In this document: piece after piece, positions 1 to 5,707 of the stretch
How the letters are laid out: each line of letters opens with the position of its first letter
Position numbering within the stretch: position 1 is the first letter of the stretch
Assembly (NCBI GenBank): GCA_934486965.1
Contig: CAKSQP010000093.1
Location: forward strand, 1 to 5,707
Direction of reading: 5' to 3'
DNA: 5,707 bases
DNA from: an uncultured Eubacteriales bacterium
Lineage (GTDB): Bacteria > Bacillota > Clostridia > Oscillospirales > UBA644
Notes under the pieces: model-generated
The model's database searches: none
What the model saw: only the letters and a program-made list of their open reading frames with translations
Told to the model about the DNA's origin: nothing
Position numbers and translations under genes: made by a program

Positions 1-440
1 GGAGATTCGTTTATGATATCTTTGTCAAGTCCGACGAATTCCATTGCTTTTTCAACTCTTTCGGCAATTTCGTCTGCGGAAAGTTTCATATTTTTAGGAC
101 CGAATGCGATATCCTCGCCGACGGTCTTTTCAAAAAGTTGATATTCGGGATACTGAAAGACCATTCCGACCTTAAAACGCAGGTCTCTGCGCGAAAAATC
201 CCTGTCCCATATATCTTTTCCGCAGAAAAGGACCTTGCCGGAAGTCGGTTTTTCAAGTCCGTTGAGATGTTTTATAAAAGTCGATTTACCCGAACCCGTA
301 TGCCCTATTATTCCGACGAAATCATTGCTGTCTATCGAAAAATCAATACCGTTTACCGCCGTCATTTCAAACGGAGTACCGATACTGTATACATGAGACA
401 TATTTTCGGTTCTGAGTATGTCTTTTACCGTGTTACTCAA
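1..440 (-). CDS. ecfA2: ECF transporter ATPase EcfA2, 3' end cut by window edge
   Basis: This is the N-terminal 146 residues of the second ATP-binding subunit of an energy-coupling factor (ECF) transporter, which pairs with EcfA1 and the EcfT membrane protein to power vitamin or metal uptake through exchangeable S components. Visible are the family-typical N-terminal YSIGTPFE segment (residues 18–25), Walker A GHTGSGKST (46–54) and the Q-loop VFQYPEYQLF (94–103). The signature motif and Walker B lie beyond the window. I chose the TTG start at 438–440: it keeps the first beta strand (DILRTENMSHVYS), which the downstream ATG at residue 14 would remove, and it has an AAGGAAGG ribosome binding site 10 nt upstream. 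The start overlaps the ecfA1 stop by a few bases (TTGAGTAA), implying translational coupling. Assignment as EcfA2 rather than EcfA1 rests on the GTPFE segment and on gene order. Confidence 0.93.
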   Translation of the reverse strand, partial: MSNTVKDILRTENMSHVYSIGTPFEMTAVNGIDFSIDSNDFVGIIGHTGSGKSTFIKHLNGLEKPTSGKVLFCGKDIWDRDFSRRDLRFKVGMVFQYPEYQLFEKTVGEDIAFGPKNMKLSADEIAERVEKAMEFVGLDKDIINES

Positions 441-1281
441 CTTTTTCTATCCTTCCTTCAAGTATGTCGACAAGAACGTTTTCACATTCTTCTTCGGTGA
501 GAATCGCAAGCGGCGTTCTGAAACCCGCCCCGCGAAGTCTGAACATGAGTTCGGTGCTTTGCGGAACGTCAAGTCCTATGCTTTTTAACAGCCCCGCGTT
601 CATAAAGACATCGTGAGGCTCGCCGTCGAGAATTATTTTTCCGCCGTTCATAACTATAACTCTGTCGGCAAGCGTCGCTTCTTCCATATAGTGAGTTATC
701 ATTATGACGGTAATACCGCTTTTGTTCAGGTCCGAAACGGTTTTCATGACCTCTTTTCTGCCCTGAGGGTCGAGCATTGCGGTCGGTTCGTCCATGACAA
801 GAAGCGACGGACGCATTGCAACAATCCCCGCAATGGCTATCCTCTGTTTCTGTCCGCCCGAAAGTTTCGCTGTCGAATGTTTGGCGTATTTTTCCATTCC
901 GACGGCTTTCAGAGTTTCCCCGACTCTTTTTACCATTTCGGGCTGAGGTATACCTAAATTTTCAAGAGCAAACGCAACGTCTTCTTCGACGATAGACGAG
1001 ATTATCTGATTGTCGGGATTCTGGAAGACCATACCGATATGCGGGCGAGCCTCTTCGAGTTGCTTTTCATCTGTAAGGGAATATCCCTTTACACATATAT
1101 CGCCTTTTTCGGGAGTAAGAATTCCCGCAAGCATCTGCGCAAGCGTCGATTTCCCGCTGCCGTTATGTCCGACTATCGCGACAAACGAGCCTTCTTCTAT
1201 CTCAAGCGAAAAATCTTCAAATATCGGTTTATCCTCTTCACTGTATCTGAAATAAAGATTTTTGATCGAAACTATGTTCAT
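433..1281 (-). CDS. ecfA1: ECF transporter ATPase EcfA1
   Basis: This is a complete 282-residue ABC ATPase, the usual length for the EcfA subunits of energy-coupling factor transporters. It hydrolyses ATP on the cytoplasmic face to drive substrate uptake with EcfA2, EcfT and an S component. All nucleotide-site motifs are present: Walker A GHNGSGKST (38–46), Q-loop VFQNPDNQ (85–92), signature LSGGQKQR (140–147), Walker B LLVMDEP (160–166) with catalytic E165, D-loop around D171, and H-loop H197 in ITH. The FQNPDNQ form and the acidic C-terminal tail (about 230–282) fit EcfA/CbiO proteins rather than importers with binding proteins. The ATG at 1279–1281 has GGGA 8 nt upstream and lies 1 nt after the stop of the methyltransferase gene, so the two are almost certainly cotranscribed. 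The transported substrate cannot be told from the ATPases. Confidence 0.97.
   Translation of the reverse strand: MNIVSIKNLYFRYSEEDKPIFEDFSLEIEEGSFVAIVGHNGSGKSTLAQMLAGILTPEKGDICVKGYSLTDEKQLEEARPHIGMVFQNPDNQIISSIVEEDVAFALENLGIPQPEMVKRVGETLKAVGMEKYAKHSTAKLSGGQKQRIAIAGIVAMRPSLLVMDEPTAMLDPQGRKEVMKTVSDLNKSGITVIMITHYMEEATLADRVIVMNGGKIILDGEPHDVFMNAGLLKSIGLDVPQSTELMFRLRGAGFRTPLAILTEEECENVLVDILEGRIEKVE
451..458 (-). promoter_or_regulatory. Ribosome binding site that fixes the ecfA2 TTG start
   Basis: On the minus strand AAGGAAGG lies inside the last codons of ecfA1, 10 nt before the TTG at 438–440. It supports the TTG start over the internal ATG 39 nt further on, which has no comparable site at a proper distance. 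Confidence 0.7.
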
Positions 1282-1282
1282 G

Positions 1283-2137
1283 TTATCTTTCCCATCTTGC
1301 CGAAGCGCCGCAAGGAAGAATATATCCCGATCTTTCGATCGGAAGCCCTATTTCCGATGCAGTCACCTTCCCGCCGAATTTCTTTGCGACGGTAACGCCG
1401 AGCATATACTCCATACATGAAGCGGAAAGCCCCGTAGTATAAGAATTCAAAAGGAAAAACAGCGGTTTTTCGGACATAACGTCAAGGCAGAGCGTAAGCA
1501 GAGAGTAAAGTTCGTTTTCAAGTTTCCAGACTTCGCCTCCGGGACCTCTTCCGTAAGACGGCGGATCCATTATTATACCGTCGTATTTTCTGCCCCGTCT
1601 GATTTCACGGCTGACAAATTTTATACAGTCGTCCACAATAAAGCGAATGTCCGAGATCCCGCACAAAGCGGCGTTTTCTTTCGCCCACGCGGTCATGCCT
1701 TTCGACGCGTCTACATGACAGACGGACGCGCCCGCCCTTGAACACGCGACCGAAGCGCCGCCGGTATAGGCAAAAAGATTGAGGACGTTCGGGCGGTATC
1801 CGCAGTTTCTTATAACGCCGTCAGCCCAATCCCAATTGCACGCTTGCTCGGGGAAAAGTCCCGTATGCTTAAAGCCCATGGGCTTGAGGTTAAATTTAAG
1901 GTCGCGGTAAGAAACGGAAAAAACTTCGGGAAGATCAAATATTTCCCATTTGCCGCCGCCCGCCTCGGAACGGTGGTAGTGCGCCGCGATATTCTTTTTC
2001 CAGTCCGGACCCTTTTCGGTCTTCCAAATAACCTGAGGATCGGGTCTTATAAGTTTATAGCCGCTCCAGCTTTCAAGTTTTTCGCCGCAGGAAGCGTCTA
2101 TGACCCTGAAATCTTTCCATTTGTCGGCTATCCACAT
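1283..2137 (-). CDS. RlmI-like class I SAM-dependent methyltransferase
   Basis: This is a 284-residue methyltransferase of the COG1092/RlmI-like group, whose characterised members methylate 23S rRNA cytosine. Residues 1–110 form an N-terminal beta-rich part. The Rossmann SAM-binding fold follows: motif I VLNLFAYTGGASVACSRAGA (118–137), the ribose-binding acid in VDASKG (D143), the adenine-site acids D169/D170, and motif IV DPPSYGRGPGGEVWKLE (191–207). The N-terminal PUA domain of E. coli RlmI is not evident. The frame is open further upstream to an ATG at 2182, but that ATG lies between the -35 and -10 boxes of the promoter at 2173–2201. The ATG at 2135–2137 has AGGAGG 7 nt upstream, so it is the start. 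The gene is first in an operon with ecfA1 (1-nt gap) and ecfA2. The family call is firm; whether rRNA is the substrate is unknown. Confidence 0.88.
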   Translation of the reverse strand: MWIADKWKDFRVIDASCGEKLESWSGYKLIRPDPQVIWKTEKGPDWKKNIAAHYHRSEAGGGKWEIFDLPEVFSVSYRDLKFNLKPMGFKHTGLFPEQACNWDWADGVIRNCGYRPNVLNLFAYTGGASVACSRAGASVCHVDASKGMTAWAKENAALCGISDIRFIVDDCIKFVSREIRRGRKYDGIIMDPPSYGRGPGGEVWKLENELYSLLTLCLDVMSEKPLFFLLNSYTTGLSASCMEYMLGVTVAKKFGGKVTASEIGLPIERSGYILPCGASARWER

Positions 2138-2144
2138 ACAAGCC

Positions 2145-2150
2145 CCTCCT
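2145..2150 (-). promoter_or_regulatory. Strong ribosome binding site deciding the methyltransferase start
   Basis: A perfect AGGAGG on the minus strand lies 7 nt before the ATG at 2135–2137. It shortens the protein by 15 residues relative to the longest open frame and agrees with the promoter position. Confidence 0.85.
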
Positions 2151-2166
2151 TCAACTATAATTGTAC

Positions 2167-2179
2167 TTATACAGTATAA
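2167..2179. repeat. 13-bp perfect palindrome over the -10 box, possible operator
   Basis: TTATACTGTATAA reads as two 6-bp inverted arms around a single central base. It covers the -10 box and the bases up to about the predicted transcription start, a usual place for a repressor site. The region is AT-rich, so such a short palindrome could be chance. I do not recognise it as the site of a specific regulator. Confidence 0.35.
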
Positions 2180-2201
2180 CATATAAGGTAAAATTTTTCA
2201 A
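2173..2201 (-). promoter_or_regulatory. SigA-type extended -10 promoter for methyltransferase–ecfA1–ecfA2
   Basis: On the minus strand, TTGAAA (2196–2201) and TATACT (2173–2178) are separated by exactly 17 nt, and TGT directly precedes the -10 box, giving the extended form TGnTATACT. Transcription would be expected to start near 2166, leaving a leader of about 28 nt that contains the AGGAGG site. It lies between the cotH-gene hairpin and the methyltransferase start. It is the best promoter match in the window. Confidence 0.8.
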
Positions 2202-2225
2202 TGGTAAAAAAGGTGCTTTTATGTG

Positions 2226-2257
2226 AAATATGCGGACGTATACACGCCCGCATATTT
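2226..2257 (-). terminator. Hairpin after the CotH-family gene, probable terminator
   Basis: A perfect 10-bp stem (arms 2226–2235 and 2248–2257) encloses a 12-nt loop that can form three more pairs (CGT with ACG) after one mismatch. It begins inside the stop codon of the CotH-family gene. In the direction of transcription the 3' arm ends in ATATTT and is followed by CACATAAAAG rather than a U-run; a T6 run occurs only 14 nt later (2206–2211). Termination is therefore plausible but the signal is weaker than the one after tpiA. Confidence 0.55.
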
Positions 2258-3924
2258 TAATATATACCGTCTAAGAATTCAAGTCTTTCGGAAAACCAGT
2301 TTTTCAGATAAGAAACATAACCGTCATAATCGGTATCAAGGATTTTTCCGTAAGAAGTATCGGTATTAAGAGACCAATCGGTCGAAGAGTAATTCCTGAG
2401 ATACGAACTCTTATATTCCGAAAGCAGAGAGTTTATTCTGCTCTGCCCTTTTTCGTTGTTTTTGTAAACGTTTTCAAGCGTCGGTCGGAATTTTTTATAT
2501 ACGTCTTTTACAAGGTTTCTGAACTCTTTACATTCGAGAAGTTTTTCATACCACGGAAATTTTGCGGTCCAAAGTCCCGACGAACCGTTGCCGCCGTTAT
2601 TGTATTCGGAATATTCGGCGTAGCCGTCGCCGACGTTTCCCGAAGAAAGGTCGAAATCCCAGCCCGGACCCGCGTAAAGAATTCCGTCCTTGAAATAAAA
2701 GCGCGTTGAACTGTAAGAGAAATCAACCTGTTTTACAAACTCGGAAAAAACGTAGAATTTCGCGAAAGAATCAACGTCTATCACCTTTTTTATCTCGTTT
2801 ATATCTCCCGACAGGATCGCCGAATCCGCGGCGTTCAGTTTTGCGTTAAGCGAAATTTTTACATCGTCTGAAATATCTTCGGGATCGTTTACGGCAAAAC
2901 GTATACCGCTTTCGGCGGCTGTTATATATTTGACCCCGCTTTCGGTCCTCTGACTTTCGACCTCAAGGAGAGCGTCGCCTTTCGAAACGTCGATATCCAC
3001 CCTGTCATTTCCGACTTCCACGCTTTCGCAAAGTTGAAAAGAGCCGAGAAATCTGCCGTTTACCCATACTTCCGCAACCGTCGACTGAGAAGCGTATTCG
3101 ATTCCCATTTCCCGTTCGAGATCAAGCGCGAGTTTGTTCCTCATAAGCGTTTTGTCGTAGGCGTTTGCAAGAAGAGCCCACTTTTTCGCTTTTCCGAACC
3201 CGTAAAGGTCTTGTTTTTCTGACAGTTTGAAATTATACCCTTTTTTATCTGCAAGCGCGGTGCTGTTGCCCCTGACTTTGATTTTAGAATCTCCGTCATA
3301 GAAAAATGAGGTTTCGTTTTTTGACGACGGAACTACCGCAATTTTGCAGGAAACATAGCCCGCGTCCGTAATATCGTCAGACGAAGAAATATATATCTGA
3401 GTAACGGTTCCCTTTTTGTATTCAAGTTTTTCCGCCGCCGCTTTAAGAGTTTCGGCAAGAGCGGAATATTCATAATTCATAAGAGAACCGACCTTGCTTT
3501 CGGCGTCAATAAGGAGAGCCGTATATTCCGCAACAGCGTCACCGACGCAGTATTCGTCGGCATATTCGGGTAAACGGCTTATTGTATATGTAAAATAGTC
3601 CGTATCGACAGTCTGATAATCATACCCGTTTTTTGCGCTCTGCTTATCAACTGTTTTTTCGCATCTTACACATTTTCCTGTTTCCAAAACCGTCTCGCCG
3701 TCGTCTGACGAAAGAGTCCAGAAATAAAGATGTCCGGTCTTACCGTCGGTTTTTTCCGTATACCTGTCTCCGCAGGCGCAAATATATTCTTTATAGCCGT
3801 CGTTTTCGCAGTCTGCCTCATGTTCGGTCATAACATATTCGTGAACGTGTTCTTCCTCTTTTTTACAGGAAACAAGCGTAAATAAAAGAAAAACAGCAAG
3901 AAAAACGGATATTGTCTTTTTCAA
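2257..3924 (-). CDS. CotH-kinase-family lipoprotein with N-terminal Cys/His motif
   Basis: This 555-residue secreted protein has a lipoprotein signal: MKK, a hydrophobic stretch (4–18) and lipobox LVSC with Cys20 as the predicted lipidated residue. Residues 26–65 form a motif common in secreted proteins of Clostridia, HVHEY...C39...YICACGDRY (C49, C51)...GH, followed by a degenerate second unit with CVRC (85–88). About 100–205 is not recognised. A CotH domain follows: KVRGNST (216–222), KKGYNFKL (227–234), KKWALLANAYDKTLMRNKL (247–265), VWVNGRFLGSFQLCE (286–300) and GPGWDFDLSSGN (419–430). B. subtilis CotH is an atypical kinase that phosphorylates spore coat proteins, and the D423-F-D425 segment matches the metal-binding end of the family. 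Start is TTG at 3922–3924, with AAAGGA 8 nt upstream and the signal peptide directly after. The family is firm. A role in spores is not shown, and lipid anchoring outside the cell argues for another target. Confidence 0.88.
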   Translation of the reverse strand: MKKTISVFLAVFLLFTLVSCKKEEEHVHEYVMTEHEADCENDGYKEYICACGDRYTEKTDGKTGHLYFWTLSSDDGETVLETGKCVRCEKTVDKQSAKNGYDYQTVDTDYFTYTISRLPEYADEYCVGDAVAEYTALLIDAESKVGSLMNYEYSALAETLKAAAEKLEYKKGTVTQIYISSSDDITDAGYVSCKIAVVPSSKNETSFFYDGDSKIKVRGNSTALADKKGYNFKLSEKQDLYGFGKAKKWALLANAYDKTLMRNKLALDLEREMGIEYASQSTVAEVWVNGRFLGSFQLCESVEVGNDRVDIDVSKGDALLEVESQRTESGVKYITAAESGIRFAVNDPEDISDDVKISLNAKLNAADSAILSGDINEIKKVIDVDSFAKFYVFSEFVKQVDFSYSSTRFYFKDGILYAGPGWDFDLSSGNVGDGYAEYSEYNNGGNGSSGLWTAKFPWYEKLLECKEFRNLVKDVYKKFRPTLENVYKNNEKGQSRINSLLSEYKSSYLRNYSSTDWSLNTDTSYGKILDTDYDGYVSYLKNWFSERLEFLDGIY

Positions 3925-3932
3925 AGCAAAAT

Positions 3933-3938
3933 TCCTTT
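3933..3938 (-). promoter_or_regulatory. Ribosome binding site for the TTG start of the CotH-family gene
   Basis: AAAGGA on the minus strand lies 8 nt before TTG 3922–3924. No ATG or GTG lies in frame between this site and the signal peptide, so TTG is the only reasonable start. The site begins 3 nt after the T-run of the tpiA terminator. Confidence 0.7.
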
Positions 3939-3941
3939 CTT

Positions 3942-3971
3942 AAAAAAATCCTCCGCCGAAGCGGAGGATTT
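3942..3971 (-). terminator. Intrinsic terminator of the pgk–tpiA operon
   Basis: A perfect 11-bp GC-rich stem (arms 3946–3956 and 3961–3971) is closed by a C(UUCG)G tetraloop, an exceptionally stable RNA loop. It is followed in the minus-strand direction by seven T residues (3942–3948, three of them paired in the stem). It starts 11 nt after the tpiA stop. This is a standard strong Rho-independent terminator. Confidence 0.93.
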
Positions 3972-3982
3972 ACGGACAGTAA

Positions 3983-4747
3983 TTATTTTGCCGCGGCAAC
4001 GATTACGGAGAAGTCTTCGCTCTTGAGAGACGCTCCGCCGATGAGTCCGCCGTCAACATTGTATTTTCCGAGAAGTTCTTCCGCATTCTTTGCGTTCATG
4101 GAACCGCCGTACTGAATAGTTGTCCCCTCTGCAACGTCTTTATTGTAGAGTTTTGCGATAACTCCGCGGATAATTCCGCAGACTTCGTCAGCCTGATCTG
4201 CGGTTGCAGTTTTACCGGTTCCGATAGCCCATACGGGTTCGTAAGCGATAACGATATCTTTCATTGCTTCCGCAGGAACTCCCATAAGCGCGATCTTGGT
4301 CTGCAAAGAAACGATCTCTTCGGTTATTCCCTGTTCTCTTTCTTCGAGAAGTTCGCCGACACAGATAATGGGCTTGAGACCTGCCGCCAAAGCCGCAAGG
4401 ACCTTTTTATTTACCGTAACGTTCGTTTCGTTGAAATACTGTCTTCTTTCGCTGTGTCCGATAACGACGTATTCTACTCCGAGATCGGTAAGCATATCTG
4501 CGGAAACTTCGCCGGTGAATGCGCCCGATTTTTCGAAATGAAGGTTTTCGGCTCCGACTTTGATATTAGTGCCTTTCGTTGCGGCTACTGCATTCTGAAG
4601 ATTTACAAAAGGAACGCATACGATAACTTCGCAGTCCGCGTCAGCAACTTTTCCTTTGAGTTCGTTAAGGAAGGCGGTCGTTTCGGACGGAGTTTTGTTC
4701 ATCTTCCAGTTTCCTGCAATTATTGTTTTTCTGAGTGCTTTATTCAT
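3983..4747 (-). CDS. tpiA: Triosephosphate isomerase
   Basis: This complete 254-residue cytoplasmic TIM-barrel enzyme interconverts dihydroxyacetone phosphate and glyceraldehyde 3-phosphate in glycolysis and gluconeogenesis. All catalytic residues are present: N13 and K15 in AGNWKMNK, H98 in VVIGHSERR, and E170 in AYEPVWAIGTGKT, whose 173–180 stretch is the mobile loop 6. The phosphate-binding segments YGGSMN (213–218) and GGLIGGAS (233–240) are also intact. Length is normal for bacteria. The ATG at 4745–4747 has AAAGGA 10 nt upstream. It lies 66 nt downstream of pgk with a hairpin between them, and is followed by the terminator at 3942–3971. The order pgk–tpiA is the usual one in Bacillota, but the gpmI and eno genes that often follow are not here. 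Confidence 0.98.
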   Translation of the reverse strand: MNKALRKTIIAGNWKMNKTPSETTAFLNELKGKVADADCEVIVCVPFVNLQNAVAATKGTNIKVGAENLHFEKSGAFTGEVSADMLTDLGVEYVVIGHSERRQYFNETNVTVNKKVLAALAAGLKPIICVGELLEEREQGITEEIVSLQTKIALMGVPAEAMKDIVIAYEPVWAIGTGKTATADQADEVCGIIRGVIAKLYNKDVAEGTTIQYGGSMNAKNAEELLGKYNVDGGLIGGASLKSEDFSVIVAAAK

Positions 4748-4769
4748 TTTATATCAATCCTTTTCACGG

Positions 4770-4802
4770 GAAAGCACAAATGACATCGCCATTTGTGCTT
4801 TC
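4770..4802 (-). other. pgk–tpiA intergenic hairpin without U-tract
   Basis: A perfect 13-bp inverted repeat (arms 4770–4782 and 4790–4802) with a 7-nt loop lies between the pgk stop (4814) and the tpiA ribosome binding site (4758–4763). In the transcript it is followed by CCGTGAAAAGG, so it lacks the U-run of an intrinsic terminator. It is more likely an mRNA processing or stability element that adjusts the pgk to tpiA ratio, or a partial block. Its structure is directly visible; its role is inference. Confidence 0.6.
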
Positions 4803-4813
4803 ATAAAATTTAC

Positions 4814-5707
4814 TTATTTATTCTGGAGGCAAGCGATACCCGGAAGTTCGATTCCTTCAAGGAATTCAAGAGATGCTCCGCCGCCTGTGGAGATGTGTGT
4901 CATTCTGTCGGCAAAACCGAGTTTTTCGATAGCCGCCGCAGAGTCTCCGCCGCCGATTATCGAAACAGCGCCGCTTTCCGCAACAGCGGTAGCAACTGCC
5001 TTTGTACCCGATGCGAAGTGTTCCCATTCGGAAACGCCCATAGGTCCGTTCCAAACAACCGTTCCTGCACCGATAAGGGTTTTTGCAAAGAGTTCCTGAG
5101 TGGTGGGTCCGATATCAAGTCCCATCCAGCCGTCGGGAATTGCGTTTGAATATATTCTCATAAAGGTGGTATCTTCCTTGTATTCGCGACCGACAATGTT
5201 GTCGACGGGAAGAACGAAGTTTACGCCCTTTTCTTTTGCTTCAGCCATAAGACCTTTTGCAAGATCGATCTTATCGGATTCGCAGATAGAAGTTCCGATG
5301 TTGTGACCCTTTGCAGCCATAAATGTGTAAGCCATACCGCCGCCGATTATGAGGGTGTCGACTTTGTTGAGAAGGTTCTTTATAACGCCGATCTTATCCG
5401 AAACTTTAGCGCCGCCGAGGATAGCGACGAACGGTCTCTTCGGATTTTCAAGAGCATTACCCATAATGGTGATCTCTTTCTGGATAAGATATCCGCATAC
5501 TGCGGGAAGATAATCGGCAACGCCTGCAGTGGAAGCGTGCGCTCTGTGAGCAGTTCCGAATGCGTCGTTTACGAAGATGTCAGCCATGGACGCAAGTTCT
5601 TTTGCAAACGCAGGATCGTTCTTCTCTTCTTCGGCATGGAAACGTACGTTTTCAAGGAGCATAGCCTGTCCCTCTTTGAGAGCGGCAGCCTTTGCCTTTG
5701 CGTCGTC
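4814..5707 (-). CDS. pgk: Phosphoglycerate kinase, 5' end cut by window edge
   Basis: This is the C-terminal 297 residues of an enzyme normally about 390–400 long; roughly the first 100 residues lie beyond the right edge, and the frame is open to base 5707. The enzyme makes ATP and 3-phosphoglycerate from 1,3-bisphosphoglycerate and ADP in the cytoplasm. Family-diagnostic segments in order are LLENVRFH, VNDAFGTAHRAHAST, the start of the nucleotide-binding domain at ILGGAKVSDKIGVI, IIGGGMAYTF, VVWNGPMGVSEW, IIGGGDSAAA and ISTGGGASLEFLEG near the C terminus. No frameshift or missing motif is seen. Translation does not begin at the in-frame ATG at 5660–5662: upstream codons encode the conserved residues before LLENVRF. 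It is the upstream partner of tpiA; a gap (GAPDH) gene is the likely next gene off the edge. Confidence 0.98.
   Translation of the reverse strand, partial: DDAKAKAAALKEGQAMLLENVRFHAEEEKNDPAFAKELASMADIFVNDAFGTAHRAHASTAGVADYLPAVCGYLIQKEITIMGNALENPKRPFVAILGGAKVSDKIGVIKNLLNKVDTLIIGGGMAYTFMAAKGHNIGTSICESDKIDLAKGLMAEAKEKGVNFVLPVDNIVGREYKEDTTFMRIYSNAIPDGWMGLDIGPTTQELFAKTLIGAGTVVWNGPMGVSEWEHFASGTKAVATAVAESGAVSIIGGGDSAAAIEKLGFADRMTHISTGGGASLEFLEGIELPGIACLQNK

Noticed and set aside
138..500. Open frame of 120 codons on the plus strand
   Set aside because: It is antisense to ecfA2 and the end of ecfA1, both firmly identified by ABC motifs, and its product resembles no protein family I know.
2138..2182. 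In-frame 15-codon N-terminal extension of the methyltransferase from an ATG at 2182
   Set aside because: This ATG lies between the -35 and -10 boxes of the promoter, upstream of the expected transcript start, while the ATG at 2135–2137 has a perfect AGGAGG.
3942..3971. tpiA terminator hairpin considered as a riboswitch expression platform for the CotH-family gene
   Set aside because: The sequence upstream is the tpiA coding region with no room for an aptamer, and no competing antiterminator pairing is visible.
4020..4060. TTGACG inside the 3' end of tpiA (minus strand) as a -35 box for the CotH-family gene
   Set aside because: No -10-like hexamer occurs at 16–18 nt; the following bases are GC-rich coding sequence.
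4754..4804. 16-codon minus-strand open frame running through the pgk–tpiA hairpin and ending just before tpiA
   Set aside because: It has no ribosome binding site and its sequence is explained by the inverted repeat; a coupled leader peptide is possible but unsupported.
4656..5149. Two overlapping plus-strand open frames of 118–147 codons opposite pgk and tpiA
   Set aside because: They are shadows of conserved glycolytic genes in the other strand, with no ribosome binding site or recognisable protein features.

Overview
The window looks like chromosomal DNA from a member of the Bacillota, most likely an uncultured gut-type Clostridia. Evidence for this is the pgk–tpiA gene pair, paired EcfA1/EcfA2 ATPases of an energy-coupling factor transporter, strong AGGAGG-type ribosome binding sites, TTG start codons, and a lipoprotein with a Cys/His motif (H-x-H...C...YxCxCG...GH) common in secreted proteins of Clostridia. 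The taxonomic call is inference from these features. All six genes lie on the minus strand, so transcription runs from high to low coordinates. The long plus-strand frames are antisense shadows of these genes.

In transcription order, 5707–3942 holds the 3' three quarters of pgk (cut by the window edge), a 13-bp hairpin with no U-tract, then a complete tpiA that ends in a textbook intrinsic terminator with a C(UUCG)G loop. This is the lower-glycolysis operon. Next, 3924–2257 holds a CotH-kinase-family lipoprotein that starts at TTG only 17 nt past that terminator, with no visible promoter of its own. A hairpin (2226–2257) starts at its stop codon. A clear extended -10 SigA-type promoter (2173–2201) then drives a tight cluster: an RlmI-like SAM-dependent methyltransferase, ecfA1 one base later, and ecfA2 overlapping the end of ecfA1 and running off the left edge. 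The ecfT permease gene is expected just beyond it.

Functionally there are three units: central glycolysis (pgk, tpiA), a predicted surface-anchored CotH-type protein of unknown target, and a methyltransferase plus vitamin/metal uptake ATPase operon. No gap between genes exceeds 300 bases. I saw no tRNA, rRNA, CRISPR array, insertion sequence or phage gene. Most of the window is housekeeping; the least ordinary parts are the CotH lipoprotein with its odd transcription context, and the pairing of the methyltransferase with the ECF ATPases.
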